A stretch of 64,000 nucleotides of DNA from Garcia nutans (GCA_947685225.1 CANTUV010000024.1:20912001-20976000); one strand, 5' to 3'. Numbered from the stretch's first letter, positions 35,149 to 45,827 are shown. The notes: generated by a model not told the origin, from the sequence alone. Numbers and translations: made by a program.

Positions 35149-36002
35149 CTAAACCAAATGTGATAACAAATAATCATTTAGTATCACATTTAATGGCATT
35201 TCCATCATTAAACCATAATTACACATCACTCCTACAAATTTTCAAAAATTTAGCCTTTCCTTCAACATTAGAATTCCATTCTACTACAATTAAATTAGTG
35301 TTTTAAGTTTAATTATATTATTAAAAACATATTTTAATACATTAAAATCATTTACATTATAAAAATACACTATTATACATAAAATCTTAAAAATGGCATA
35401 ACATTCCCCTATTGAAGGTTTTCCATTCCAACACAATCCATTACTCATTCTAAGCTTATATTCATCACTTTTAACACTAAACAACATGCTTAAATAAATA
35501 AAATCTCACAATTCAACTACTTTGGAAAATCACTTTTCCAAAACCCTAAATCTGCACTTCCATTCTCAAACTCCAACCCAACCACCAAATCCAATATTTG
35601 ACATTAAAATACTTGTTTATGAATAAAAAAAACTCATTTGGAATCAATTTTCACAAATAAAGTTCATGTTTTCAAAACCCTAGAAATCCATAACCCTAAA
35701 TTCTCTCTCTTCACCATTCTTTAACCAAACTCCATCATCTCTTCAATCTAACCTTAGAATCATTGTTAACTACCCAAAATAACATCATACACACCAATTC
35801 AACCAATTATAACATACTACATTAAAATCTCAAAACTCACATAATCTCATCTTCCATGGAATTCAAAGAAAAGAGATGGAAACTTACTAATTTTGGTGGA
35901 GATCACCAAAAATCCACTTGCAACTTGTTAATTTCTTCAATTTATGGAGTATGGAAGAAAAAAATTCTTGGTCTAACTCCCATGGAAAATTCGGCCAAAG
36001 GA

Positions 36003-36031
36003 AGGAGAAGAAGAAGAAGAAGAAGAAGAAG
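36003..36031. repeat. GAA/GAAG microsatellite in element A LTR
   Basis: AGAAGAAGAAG run of about 29 bp. On minus it is the C/T-rich patch downstream of the putative promoter. Confidence 0.85.
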
Positions 36032-36417
36032 ACTTTTAATATTCTTTTCCTTTTCATCTTTTTTTTAACCACATATATATATATTAAAATAATTTAATAT
36101 TTAATTATTTAATTATTTTTAATAAATTAAAAGTCCTAATTTCCCTCTTCCATTCAAAATTAATTTGTTTTTGAATTATTTTATTAATTTTGAATTTATA
36201 AGATTTAATTACCAAAATGCCCTTTTCTTTTAAAAAGTGTTGACTTTTATATGTTATGTATATTTTGCATATATATAATATATATATTCCACTTTTTCAT
36301 TTAAAATCCCTTCATTTTTCATTTAAAAGCATTAATTTAATTTATTCTTTTAAATTATAATTTATTTTATCAAATTTTCCAAAAATTAAAAATTTTCAAA
36401 AATTTTAGGATGTTACA

Positions 36418-37081
36418 TAACAGGTATGTACAAAAGAACAAATTCAACAATAGATTCAATTGGACCAACCTTGACAACAGCTTTGAAAGTACCTTCGGCA
36501 TGTCTCTTGGTGTTGTCATAAGCCCGAATGGTTACCTCGGTTGGGTTTAGATCCCTTATTGACATGGCTAGTTTTGGCAATATTTTAAGTGGGCAAACAT
36601 TTATGGCGGACCTATCATCAACCACTACACATGGAGTCCTTTTCCCTTTGATTTCTATTTTGATAAAGAGAGGGCGGATGTGATCTCTCCCCTTTTCCAG
36701 TAAAACCGCATTTGAGAAAGATACCGCTCCCATATTAACTTCGCTCCCCTCTTGAATATCATCACTTTTCATTACTCCCTCAATTTTTATGAAGTTGATC
36801 AGCTCCTCCGGTATTATGGAGGTGGAAATTGGCATGCTGGCCAAGGCATTGGCCATAGTTTTTCGGTGCTTTTTAGAAGTAGCCAATAAATCCCAAATAC
36901 TAGCACTTGCTTGGGTTCTTTTCAATTGCTTGAGCACGGTATCATCTTCTTCTTCTTTGTTCCCTACTTTAGCTTCCTTTCCTTTATTAACTTCTACCTC
37001 CTTAGGCGGTGGCCTTGCATAGGGCTTATTGGATCTAGTGTTCATTACTTCATCTTCTTCAGCTCGGACTAGGTCCATTCC
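36418..37081 (-). pseudogene. Element D protease region
   Basis: On minus from 37078: an acidic/basic linker (NKGKEAKVGNKEEEDD), then VLKQLKRTQASASIWDLLATSKKHRKTMANALA and the retropepsin part IKGKRTPCVVVDDRSAINVCPLKILPKL. Ogre/Tat proteases usually have D-D/N-G-S here; this copy has DDR, so the glycine needed after the catalytic Asp is missing. The frame ends at 36418, where the LTR of A starts. RT and downstream domains are outside the window. Confidence 0.8.
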
Positions 37082-38672
37082 TCCTTCTTGGATACAAGAT
37101 CGTCATCACTATCGCTTGAATCCCAAAACCCATTCACAAAACAAATTGCTACTTCTTTACCCACCATAGCTTGTTCAATTTCGCTAAATACCTCTTCTTC
37201 TTTGAAAAGAAGACATGACAAAACTTTCATGCAAACCTCCTCCAATCATGAAGGTTGCCAGTGGTGGTACTCTATTAAACCTCGGTAATGGATTGTCTTT
37301 GGTGTTCAGCTTGTTGGGCTCGGGCAACTTTCCACTGTCAATCAAATTTTGGATCTCATGCCTCAACTTTACACATCTATCAGTGTCATGTCCTTGCATT
37401 TGATGAAATTGACAAAATGCCTTAGTGTCGAAATTAGGTGGGAGAGGGTTAGGCAAAGGACGAGGATTTAAGGGTTGTAACAATCCCTTCCTTTGAAGCT
37501 TATTGAGATCCCAAGACAACGGTTTTTCTAATTCTGAAAATTGTCTTCTTGTTCCTTGGCTAATAGCATTAGCACCAACTTCTTTTTGCATGCCTTGGTT
37601 ACCAGACTGATAGTTTCCTTTCTCATTCCTTCTTATTGAAAAATGGTTCTTCTCTCTTTCCCATTCTTCAATTTGCATACCAGCTTGGAGGAGATCTTTG
37701 AAATCACGAATGAGTCTATGAGACATCCTTTCACGAAGACTAGGCAACACCCCTCTCACAATCATTCTTATTTTATCAGATTCATCGGCCCTCTTCTTGA
37801 GCAAAGTAGCCTAATTTCTCCATCTTTTCACATAGTCCACAAAATTTTTGTTTGGCCTTTGTCTAATGGACTCAACTTCCATTAAAGTAACTTCCATCTT
37901 GACGTTGTATCCATATTTTTGGATGAAGGCCTTGTATAGCAGATCCCAACTCTTTTGTGTTCCATCTTCTAAGGTATTGAACCAATTTTGGATAACAGGA
38001 TCCAATGAGAGCATAAAGTACCTTAGCATTTGCGCCTTAGTAGCTCGAGCAGACTGCATAGCAGTGATGTACTGCTTCACATGTTGATGAGGATTTTCAG
38101 TTCAATCAAACTTTGCAAAGGATGGCATCTTGAATTTCTATGGAACTTCTTCATCTAGCTCAAATAATTTATCAACTTCAGACATTTCTTCGATTTTTAG
38201 CTTCTTCTCAATTTTCTTTTCCAAATCCACAATCATCTTTTCAACATCAGAAATTTCAGTTTCCAACATTTGAAATTTCAAATTTCTCCATAGCTGATCT
38301 TTCAACAATCTTCGGTTCTTTCTTCTTGTCTTGAGGATCTTGGAAGTATTGAGCCCAATCATCATCATTATCAATGATCACCTTATCATCATCAAAAACC
38401 ACTTCACCAACTTTAGCCTTCCCCTTGTCCTTTGGCTTCTTAGTGCTAGCAGATGCTTCGGCATTATTTCCTAAAATTGTAGCCAATTGGTTCTTCATGG
38501 CCTCAGCCAGGGCCTCTTTTATTTCTTTCATCTTGGCATTGAGGGCGTCATCCACCATTCTTTGAATTTGTTCGTGCTCCATTGCATTTGGTGAGCAAGT
38601 GATTGAGTTGCTACTAGATTCTTCATCTCCGGCGTAGGTCAGATTGTCATAAGCTTTTGAACTGTGAGCCAA
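37082..38672 (-). pseudogene. Element D gag
   Basis: It begins MAHSSKAYDNLTYAGDEESS at 38672. The N-terminal frame has a helical AKMKEIKEALAEAMKNQL segment, then a frameshift near 38290 into a coiled-coil-like EISDVEKMIVDLEKKIEKKLK segment. The capsid continues as KQYITAMQSARATKAQMLRYFMLSLDPVIQNWFNTLEDGTQKSWDLL and NKNFVDYVKRWRN (stop at about 37812). A further frame (37804-37184) holds MIVRGVLPSLRERM and the zinc finger CQFHQMQGHDTDRC. The CxxHx-HxxxxC finger with FHQMQGH is characteristic of Tat/Ogre Gag, unlike the CCHC knuckles of the chromoviruses here. There are several stops and at least one frameshift. Confidence 0.82.
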
Positions 38673-39551
38673 AAAGGATCAATGATATGAGATGCAAATA
38701 TATGTATGCATGTATACACAAACAATAAACAAAGGTAAGTAGAACGTCCCTTCCAACCTTATAACATCCACACACAAATGGCGAGTCTTTTTTCCTATGT
38801 AATATGGTTAACAAAATACCAACATGGGGTATCTTGTTTTAGAATATTTTCCTCGGACGTTTCAACCAATAGTTATATTTTCAAAAATGGAAATCAGTTC
38901 ATAATAATTCCCATTAATTAGGCTTTAATCCATCCAACCAATTAAAGTAGCTTTTATGCTATATTGGATTAAAACTAAATTAAGAGGTTTATTATAAATA
39001 GATTTCTCACTTGAAAAAGTAACTAATGATTCATGCCAAAAACAAGCCCATGATTAATAACTCTTAGTATAAACTAGGCTCACAATTGATTTTTGGTATT
39101 TCATAATTGACCTAAATAATTTGCACACTCTTTGTAAGAATAGGTTGGAAGAAAATAATTTTATTTCTAAGCTCATTGTAAAAAGATTTTAGAAAAAATG
39201 GATTTTGGGCTTTGTATTTGAGTCATGAGAAAAGAATTCTTGATTTGTTTTTAGAAAAGTTTTATATCCAAAGACCATCTTGAAAAGTTTTAAAAATAGC
39301 TTTGGTCTTTTGGACTTTAAAGAAAAATTTATTTTGAGCTTACAATATACGTAGGTCATATTAGAAAAAGAACAAACCAAATAAGCCATGATTTAAGCTA
39401 AGATAAATTAACCATAGTCAAACAACAAGCATTTAGGGTAAAACCTAAGGAAAGTAACTAGGCCAATTACATGAGCTTTAGTCTTTGGGTTAAAAGGATT
39501 AGGTTCCCATAGCAATTATAGACCAAATGGTACGAGGCTATGAGTGGTTAT
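38673..39551 (-). other. Element D 5' leader, inner part
   Basis: Non-coding AT-rich sequence between D's gag start and the insertion point of E. No RNA gene, ORF or strong repeat is seen. GTTAT at 39547-39551 is the left target duplication of E. Confidence 0.7.
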
Positions 39552-40519
39552 TGTTGCGCTCAAATTAACTCTACCACAAAGCGTCACTCGCAAGTATACG
39601 AGGTAGCTGTAGCAAAGGTGATCGGCCCAAGGTCGTCTCACAAGGAAACCAAAGTAGGTAATTGATTATCAAAGTAAAAGTAACAAGTAATTGAAGTAAT
39701 TTAAATTGCAAAGTAATGAAGAAGATTGATTTAAGTTAAAAACAAATAAAAATAAATAATGGCTTATGTTTTGATTCACTTGATAAAAAGAGTCTAGGGT
39801 TTGCACTTCTTTACTACTCATATGTATGAACGGTTATTCCACTTAACTAATTTAATTTCTAAGATTAAATCTCAAACAACTTAATTAATTGAGTCAAGGA
39901 AGTAAGCTCTCGCATTCAAACCTCTTACAACTAATCTTGTTATAATTGAAACAATCTTTTTAATAGGTTATATCTCTAATTCACCTAAGTCCTTAATTGA
40001 ATTGTTCTAGCATTAGATTTCATCTCTCAATCCATCATCTAATACCTAAAACACACAATTGGTGGCCAATCAATTATATGTTAACATTATTTCATTCAAT
40101 AAAGGCTAAAGAAATCATTAGATAAGAGAATAACCAATTCATACAATTCATAGCAAATCCATACAAACCCTAGACTAGATTAAATTAGTTCATGATGTTA
40201 TCAAGCATACTCATCTCATTAATAATCAAAGAAATCAATTTAGACATGATAATGTTCATAAACACAATTTCAATGAAACTAAAGAGACAAAGTTTAAGAA
40301 TAAAACCAAGTTACAAACTCCTTGAAGTTTTTTATGAATCTCTTGATCGAATCTTGCAAGAAGGATGAAACAATGGCATGAACAATCTAATCTAAACTAG
40401 TTTAATCCAAAGTAAAATCAAAATCCAAGAAAACAAATGTTTAAACCCTAAGATCTCTCTCAGACGGCTGAACTTTGCTCTCAAAAATCGTCAACCCCAA
40501 ACCCTAACTTTTTTTTTTG

Positions 40520-40527
40520 CTTTTATA
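40520..40527 (-). promoter_or_regulatory. TATA box of element E 3' LTR
   Basis: On minus TATAAAAG, 44 bp downstream of the last palindrome unit of the array at 40571-40859. In this position it could drive transcription outward into element D. Confidence 0.75.
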
Positions 40528-40570
40528 CGAAACGTCGGCTTTAAAATTCGGTGCGCGTTTGGTTCATGAG

Positions 40571-40859
40571 GGACACGGCCAGGTGATGAAGGACACGGCC
40601 GTGTGAGGACTTGTTGGAGGGACACGGCCACAAGACACGGCCGTGTCCCCTGCATGTGTCCACCTCTGTGAAATTTTTTCCTTCCTTTCCTTTGGTAACA
40701 AGTGAGACACGGCCAAGTCAAGGTGACTTGGCCGTGTTGCTCTTCTTTGGAGGGACACGGCCACATGACTTGGCCGTGTCCCTTGCTTGTGTCTGCTACT
40801 GGGACTTGCTCTTCCTTTTAACTTGGTATGGGACACGGCCAGTGACTTGGCCGTGTCCT
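40571..40859 (-). repeat. Palindromic CACGGCCGTG array in element E 3' LTR
   Basis: About 290 bp with some ten GACACGGCC / GGCCGTGTC half-sites arranged as inverted pairs. The best hairpin is ACACGGCCAAGTCA, 3 nt, TGACTTGGCCGTGT (about 40706-40736). Others are GGGACACGGCCA, 7 nt, TGGCCGTGTCCC (about 40753-40783) and GGACACGGCCA..TGGCCGTGTCC (about 40830-40858). The Trp-Pro-Cys-rich ORFs that overlap are by-products of the repeat. Confidence 0.93.
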
Positions 40860-41149
40860 CTGCCTGTGTCAGCTACTGCCCATTTCATCTTCAATTCGTT
40901 TCCTTGCCTGTTTTAACCTAACACAAAACTCAAAACAAACTTAAAACACGGAGTAAATAAACAATAACCGATAAAACATAAACACAAACTAAAAACTAGA
41001 TCAAAAACGACATAAAACTAAAAATAAACTAAAACTACACAAATAAAGAAAACACTAAACAAACCAATTAAAACTAACAAAATACCTAAATAAAACAATA
41101 ATTAACATAACAAACAAGACACAAAACTATAACAAAAACTAATAAAAGA

Positions 41150-42734
41150 ACTACCCCACACTTAAAACTTTGCTTGTCCTCAAGCAAATCCACATGACAT
41201 AAAATAAAAACTCAAACAACCTTAACTATAATTCCAGTACATAGATGAAATACTTTAAGACATCAAACATAAATAATGGCAATTTCCTTCAATCAAGATT
41301 TTCTTAACTCATTCATTGATCCAGACATACAAATCTTATCTCTCATCTAAGTGTTTCACTCGATTTAAAAGGTTAATCACTCATACCACTCATGAGTGCA
41401 TACTACCATAAACTTGCTTAATTATCCAATCTCCCTCACTGATTTTCTCAAGAAATAATCCGAAGGTCTTTTATTTGGATGTAATGGGGCTAAGGTAAGG
41501 TGTGAGAAAAGACATTTAGGCTGGAGCATCAAGAAATGGAGTATCTAAATTAGACACTACTTTTGCGTAAGAAACTCACAACTCCCCAAATGACATACTC
41601 ACCAATCCATTAATACTTCACATACTTGCATAAATACATGAGTCAACATTCCTCTTTTGATAACCAATGATAGAACATATATGAATTTTTGCATATATAT
41701 ATATAACTTTTCTTTATTTTCTTTCTTTTATTATTATTATTATTATTTATATATATATATATATACAAAATTAAGAATTACATGGAACATCTAGCTTAAA
41801 AATGTAGAGGAAAAGAATAAAGACTCTTAATCAAATACAATGTGCACAGTACGCATTTCAACCCCCAAATAGGAATTCCATATATTATTATTATTATTAT
41901 TATTATTATTTTTTACTTACCCCACACTTGAAATAAACTACCCTATTGTCAAATTATAAAACTCCATTTCTTAATGGATAGGTATGATGATAATAAGAAC
42001 ATGTTAAGTTGAGAATTGTGTTAATCAAACAAGAAATGGTCAATGGCTCAACTTGGCTCACTAAGGAAATCAGTATAAAGGGGAGTCTCTTTAAGCTAAA
42101 GGGCTAACCTAATTTGCCTTCATCACTTTAAAACTTGAGATTAAATCATAATGTGAGTTCAATAAGTATGCAAAAGCAAACTCTAGAAGTGCAACATCAT
42201 GAAGGTACACACTTAAGAAAAGAAAATCAATTGACAAAAATATCAAATTTATAATGCTCAAAACTCACACAGGTGGGTTCACAAAGATTATATGTCATGA
42301 ATTGCAAAATGCGAAAATTGATCCCGAGTGAATTCAAATGCTCATTTCTATGCTGATACCAAAGTCTCAACTATAATGCTAGAATTAAAGAAAAGATCAA
42401 TAAATTTTCAACAATTATGCCATGCACAGCAAACACAATGAACAAAACAACCACAATAAGCAAAACAAGAATTAAAGGAAAGTTTAAAAAGTACCCCACA
42501 CTTAAAATTGACATTGTCCTCAATGGAAAACAAGAATAATAAATAAAAAGAGTTAAAGGACAACCTATCTTCCATGTACCTGGTGAGGCAAAAACCCTAG
42601 CTTTCCATCACAAACACAAAAGTTTAATAACAAAAGTATAATAAAATATCCAAACACAAAAGTTTTAACATGAAAAACAAAAATGAAAAATAAAACAAAA
42701 GTACATTAAACAAAATAAAGCAAGGACTCAAAAT
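41150..42734 (-). other. Element E 3' untranslated region and PPT
   Basis: Non-coding. On minus the sequence just before the LTR reads TTTTAAGTGTGGGGTAGT (41165-41150), the Athila-type PPT. Two further PPT-like copies of the CCCCACACTT element are at about 41919-41930 and 42493-42505, the latter with GAGGACAATGTCAATTTTAA before it, as commonly seen in Athila. TA and TTA microsatellites occur at 41696-41765 and 41884-41911. Confidence 0.75.
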
Positions 42735-43883
42735 CTAAGGAAAAGGTGGGCGGGAAGATGATGCAGCTGAGGGATGGAGACTCAAGATCGTCGCAAGGTT
42801 ACTGTTAATCTGCTCCAACTGCTGCAATAACTCAGCATGGTTTCGGTCCACCTTGCCATCCAGTCGATCCACTTTGCCCTCCAGGGCCTCAATCCTTATA
42901 AGTACCTCTTGATGTTCCGAGACCGGAGCATCCTCATCTAGACCTAAAGAATCCGGGTCGGACTCATCTTCAACCCGGGCTCTCTTCTGCCTGTCTCCCG
43001 GTGCTTCAGGCTCAGCTGAAGGCATCACAAAAGTCCCTCTCCTATGCACCACCATGTGCATCTTCTCAAGGGTAGCTAAATCCAAGGAATCATTACCCAA
43101 AATTCGAGTCATCCGAGTGGCACTCGGGTCAAAATCCTCCACAAGGGCTACTGCTAATGTAGTGATCAATCCTCCAACACAAATAGCCCCCCTCCTTTTA
43201 TTAGCTGCAGTGTCAAAAACATCAGCTAACCAATAGCCGGCACTAATATTCATTTCATTCAAAACACAATCCAAGAAAAATAGCTCACTCGACTCAACCA
43301 CACCCGGGCTCTCCTTCCGAGCAAAGAACCCACATGACATAAACCTGTGCAAATATCTCAAGGTAGGGTTCCTTAATTTAGATGCTTTGGCCGATTTGGC
43401 TACATAAGTGCCCGAGCCTAAGGCACCCCAAGCAAATTGTTGTCTAAAATCTTTGGGTATCGATCTTTCCCCATGTTGATGAAACCCATAGATATAATTC
43501 AACTGATCAATAGTAAGCACAAATGATCTACCCATTAATTTAAACATCAGTCTCCTGCAAATTCTCTTATCATCTCTTTCCACCTTAAGAGTTGCCAAAA
43601 ATTCGAGGGTGAGCTCCTCAAACTACAGAGGTCTCAATGAGACAAAAGTCTCCCACCCAAGATATTGCACATATCTATAAAAAGCAGTTCTCATTTGCAA
43701 AGCATCTAGAGATTCGTCATTCACATACCTTGTCGGGAAAAAACCCCGAGACAAAAGACTTGCCCTCTTGAGAGATAAAGTTGAGGAGGATGACGAAGCT
43801 CCTTCGGCACCAGATTTCTTCTTCTTGCGGTGTGGAACAATTTTAGTTCTTGGTGACATGAAATCTGAGAAATTAACACCCAA
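42735..43883 (-). pseudogene. Element E third ORF (Athila downstream ORF), one nonsense codon
   Basis: Start MGVNFSDFMSPRTKIVPHRKKKKSG at 43883, giving 383 codons to 42735 with a single in-frame TAG at about 43622 that is probably a CAG-to-TAG change. After the basic N-terminus come FEELTLEFLATLKVER, RRLMFKLMGRSFVLTIDQLNYIYGF, a FMSCGFFARKESPGVVESSELFFLDC block and a C-terminal coiled-coil-like segment (HQEVLIRIEALEGKVDRLDGKVDRNHAELLQQLEQ). The (R)ELTLEF motif is shared with F (59918-59940) and with the ORF described for Arabidopsis Athila. The function is unknown. It sits where an env-like gene is claimed in some Athila elements, but no signal peptide or clear membrane segment is visible. 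Confidence 0.8.
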
Positions 43884-43999
43884 AACTGAATTAAATCAAA
43901 ATAATATGAGTAAAGAGCAAGTTTTAAGTGATAATCTCAAGTTTTGTTGGAGTAATTTGAAGTTTTAACGGAAGAGATAGAGTTTTGAAAATAAAAATC

Positions 44000-44100
44000 A
44001 AGGGTTTTGGTGTTGCAGAGAACGAGAGAGCGAGAGAGAAGAAGATAGAAAAGTTAGGGATTTATGAAATAAAAATGGGCAAAATCGGGCTTTTAAAAGT
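44000..44100 (-). promoter_or_regulatory. Promoter-like block upstream of element E third ORF
   Basis: On minus, directly after the palindrome array, the order is TTTTAAAAGCCCGA, then CATAAATCCCTAAC, then a pyrimidine-rich TTTTCTATCTTCTTCTCTCTC. The LTR promoter has the order AATTTTAAAGCCGA, TATAAAAG, GTTAGG after its array. The resemblance suggests an internal promoter for the third ORF. This is inference. Confidence 0.45.
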
Positions 44101-44109
44101 CAAAAATTG

Positions 44110-44350
44110 GAGGGACACGGCCGTGTGTGTGCTGACTTGGCCATGTCTGTGTGTGAAATTGAAGGGACACGGCCAAGTGGAGAGCACACGGCCGTGTCTC
44201 ATGATTTTGGGGGACACGGCCAGGTGACACGGCCGTGTCCCCTAGGTGTGTCCAATTCTGTACGAAGGTGCAAAATCGTTCAAATTTTTGAAGAATTTTT
44301 TTTGCCGTGTCCAGTGTGTGACACGGCCAAGGGACACGGCCAAGTCCTTT
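44110..44350 (-). repeat. Palindromic CACGGCCGTG array between integrase and third ORF of element E
   Basis: Units include GGGACACGGCCGTGTGTG (44112 onward), GACTTGGCCATGTC, GGGACACGGCCAAGTGG, CACACGGCCGTGTC, GGGGACACGGCC, spacer, GGCCGTGTCCCC (44210-44242) and TGACACGGCCAAGGGACACG (about 44320-44340). It is the same motif as in the LTR array, outside the LTR. Confidence 0.93.
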
Positions 44351-44579
44351 TATTAACTTTAAACATTTTTTTTCAATGATTTTGCAACCCTTCTTCGTTA
44401 AACACCCTGAAACACAAAGTAAAGAAACACCGATCAAAGCGCAGTCCATTTATTGAAACCGAACATAAATTAAAACTTGCTAAACTTAAAATTACAACTA
44501 TGAAAAATAAATGCAAACAGATGGGTTGCCTCCCATTTAGCGCTTCTTTAATGTCATATAGCTGGACATCATGCAAAGT

Positions 44580-45827
44580 TTAGGGATCATGAATCAAAGT
44601 ACTGTCAATGACCCTAACTTCCTGAAATCCTTCATTGTATGGCTTAACTCTCTGTCCATTCACTTTGAAAGTCTCACCTGTTCTAGAGTTAAGTAATTCA
44701 ATTGCACCATAAGGATATACCTGAGTTATCTCGAAAGGACCACTCCATCGAGACTTGAGTTTACCTGGAAAAAGACGGAGTCGTGAGTTAAAAAGTAATA
44801 CCTTCATACCTGGACTCAATGTCTTTCGCACTATAATTTTATCATGAAGTGCTTTAGTGCGATCCTTGTAAATTCTCGAGCTCTCATAAGCCTCATTCCG
44901 CAACTCATCTAACTCTGAAATTTGAAGAAATCTTTCTCTCTTCGCTTTGTCCAAGTCCAAATTCAGAGTCTTGATTGCCCAATATGCTCTGTGCTCCAAC
45001 TCCACTGGTAAGTGACAAGCTTTTCCAAACACCAATCGATATGGACTCATACCTAGAGGAGTTTTGAAAGCAGTCCGATATGCCCATAGTGCATCGTGCA
45101 ATCTGCTTGCCCAATCCTTCCTGGATGTGTTGACTGTTTTCTCCAGAATTCCTTTTAGCTGCTTGTTGGATGTTTCAACTTGTCCAGAAGTCTGTGGATG
45201 GTATGGAGTTGCCTCCTTGTGCTTCACACCGGATTTATGCATTAACTTCTCAAAAAGCCTGTTGCAAAAATGGCTCCCCCCATCACTGACTATCACCCTT
45301 GGTGTGCCAAACCTGCTAAGAATATTTTCCTTCACAAATTTAACAACAATATTAGCATCATTAGTACGGGTGGGGATTGCCTCCTCCCATTTAGAAACAT
45401 AATCAACAGCAACTAAAATGTACTCATAACCAAAGGACTTGGGGAGAGGACCCATGAAGTCTATTCCCCACACATCAAACAGTTCAACAACAATATATGA
45501 CTGAAGGGGCATTTCATTCCTCCTCCCAATGTTACCTACTCTTTGGCAATGATCACAGTGCTTACAATAGTCTTGAGCATCTTTAAATAAAGTAGGCCAG
45601 TAAAAACCACTTTGAAGCACCTTTTCTGCAGTCTTTCTTCCTCCAAAATGACCCCCACAGTGAAGGTCATGACAAAATTGAAGAACACTCAGTTGTTCTT
45701 CCTCAGAAACACACCTGCGAACTATCTCATCTTTGTAAATCCGGAATAGATAAGGTTCATCCCAAAAATAAAACTTACTCAAGTGTAGAAACCTTTTCTT
45801 TTCCTGAAAAGACATGTTAGATCGCAA
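44580..45827 (-). CDS. Element E integrase domain (C-terminal part of pol), open
   Basis: 415 codons without a stop; the first Met is not a real start, since the domain belongs to the pol polyprotein cut off upstream by a stop at 45863. The HHCC zinc finger runs from LQFCHDLHCGGHFGG to CKHCDHCQRVG (residues about 48-95). The catalytic core has Asp in VWGIDFMGPLP, Asp in VIVSDGGSHFCN and Glu in SGQVETSNKQLKGILE. The C-terminal GPY/F-like module is SRWSGPFEITQVYPYGAIEL, followed by VNGQRVKPY. There is no chromodomain, as expected for Athila. All catalytic residues are present, so the protein could be active if expressed. Confidence 0.92.
   Translation of the reverse strand: MRSNMSFQEKKRFLHLSKFYFWDEPYLFRIYKDEIVRRCVSEEEQLSVLQFCHDLHCGGHFGGRKTAEKVLQSGFYWPTLFKDAQDYCKHCDHCQRVGNIGRRNEMPLQSYIVVELFDVWGIDFMGPLPKSFGYEYILVAVDYVSKWEEAIPTRTNDANIVVKFVKENILSRFGTPRVIVSDGGSHFCNRLFEKLMHKSGVKHKEATPYHPQTSGQVETSNKQLKGILEKTVNTSRKDWASRLHDALWAYRTAFKTPLGMSPYRLVFGKACHLPVELEHRAYWAIKTLNLDLDKAKRERFLQISELDELRNEAYESSRIYKDRTKALHDKIIVRKTLSPGMKVLLFNSRLRLFPGKLKSRWSGPFEITQVYPYGAIELLNSRTGETFKVNGQRVKPYNEGFQEVRVIDSTLIHDP

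Larger units (their letters stand above)
33445..36417 (-). mobile_element. Element A 5' LTR, complete (2973 bp)
   Basis: On minus TGTAACATCC at 36417 to GGGTGTTACA at 33445. It aligns along its length with the B LTRs apart from their extra 5' tip. It includes a GAA microsatellite (36003-36031), exon-like block (35148-35049), a C/T tract (34680-34760), GGCTTACGACCCAGTC repeats (34448-34520) and the hairpin (34110-34075). It was inserted into the protease region of element D. Confidence 0.93.
39552..41149 (-). mobile_element. Element E 3' LTR
   Basis: Low end TGTTGCGCTC at 39552, high end ...AATAAAAGA at 41149 (terminal C changed to G compared with ...AAAACA at 51718). It contains the palindrome array 40571-40859 and a TATA box on minus at 40527-40520. 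Most differences from the 5' LTR are C/T or G/A transitions, several at CG sites. Confidence 0.96.

Noticed and set aside
35856..36072. Arg-rich and Phe-rich ORFs near the GAA repeat
   Set aside because: Microsatellite within the LTR of A; no family and no conservation in the related B LTRs.
36418..39551. Host gene with acidic/coiled-coil protein (38138-38672)
   Set aside because: Continuous with retrotransposon gag and protease motifs, a PBS and an LTR of the Tat/Ogre type.
40611..40916. ORFs rich in Trp-Pro-Cys/Thr-Arg-Pro repeats (also 40491-40836, 51060-51485, 44093-44379)
   Set aside because: They are translations of the GGCCGTGTCC palindrome array in the U3 of an LTR and in the E spacer, present on both strands in several frames; no known protein family and no start or stop conservation.
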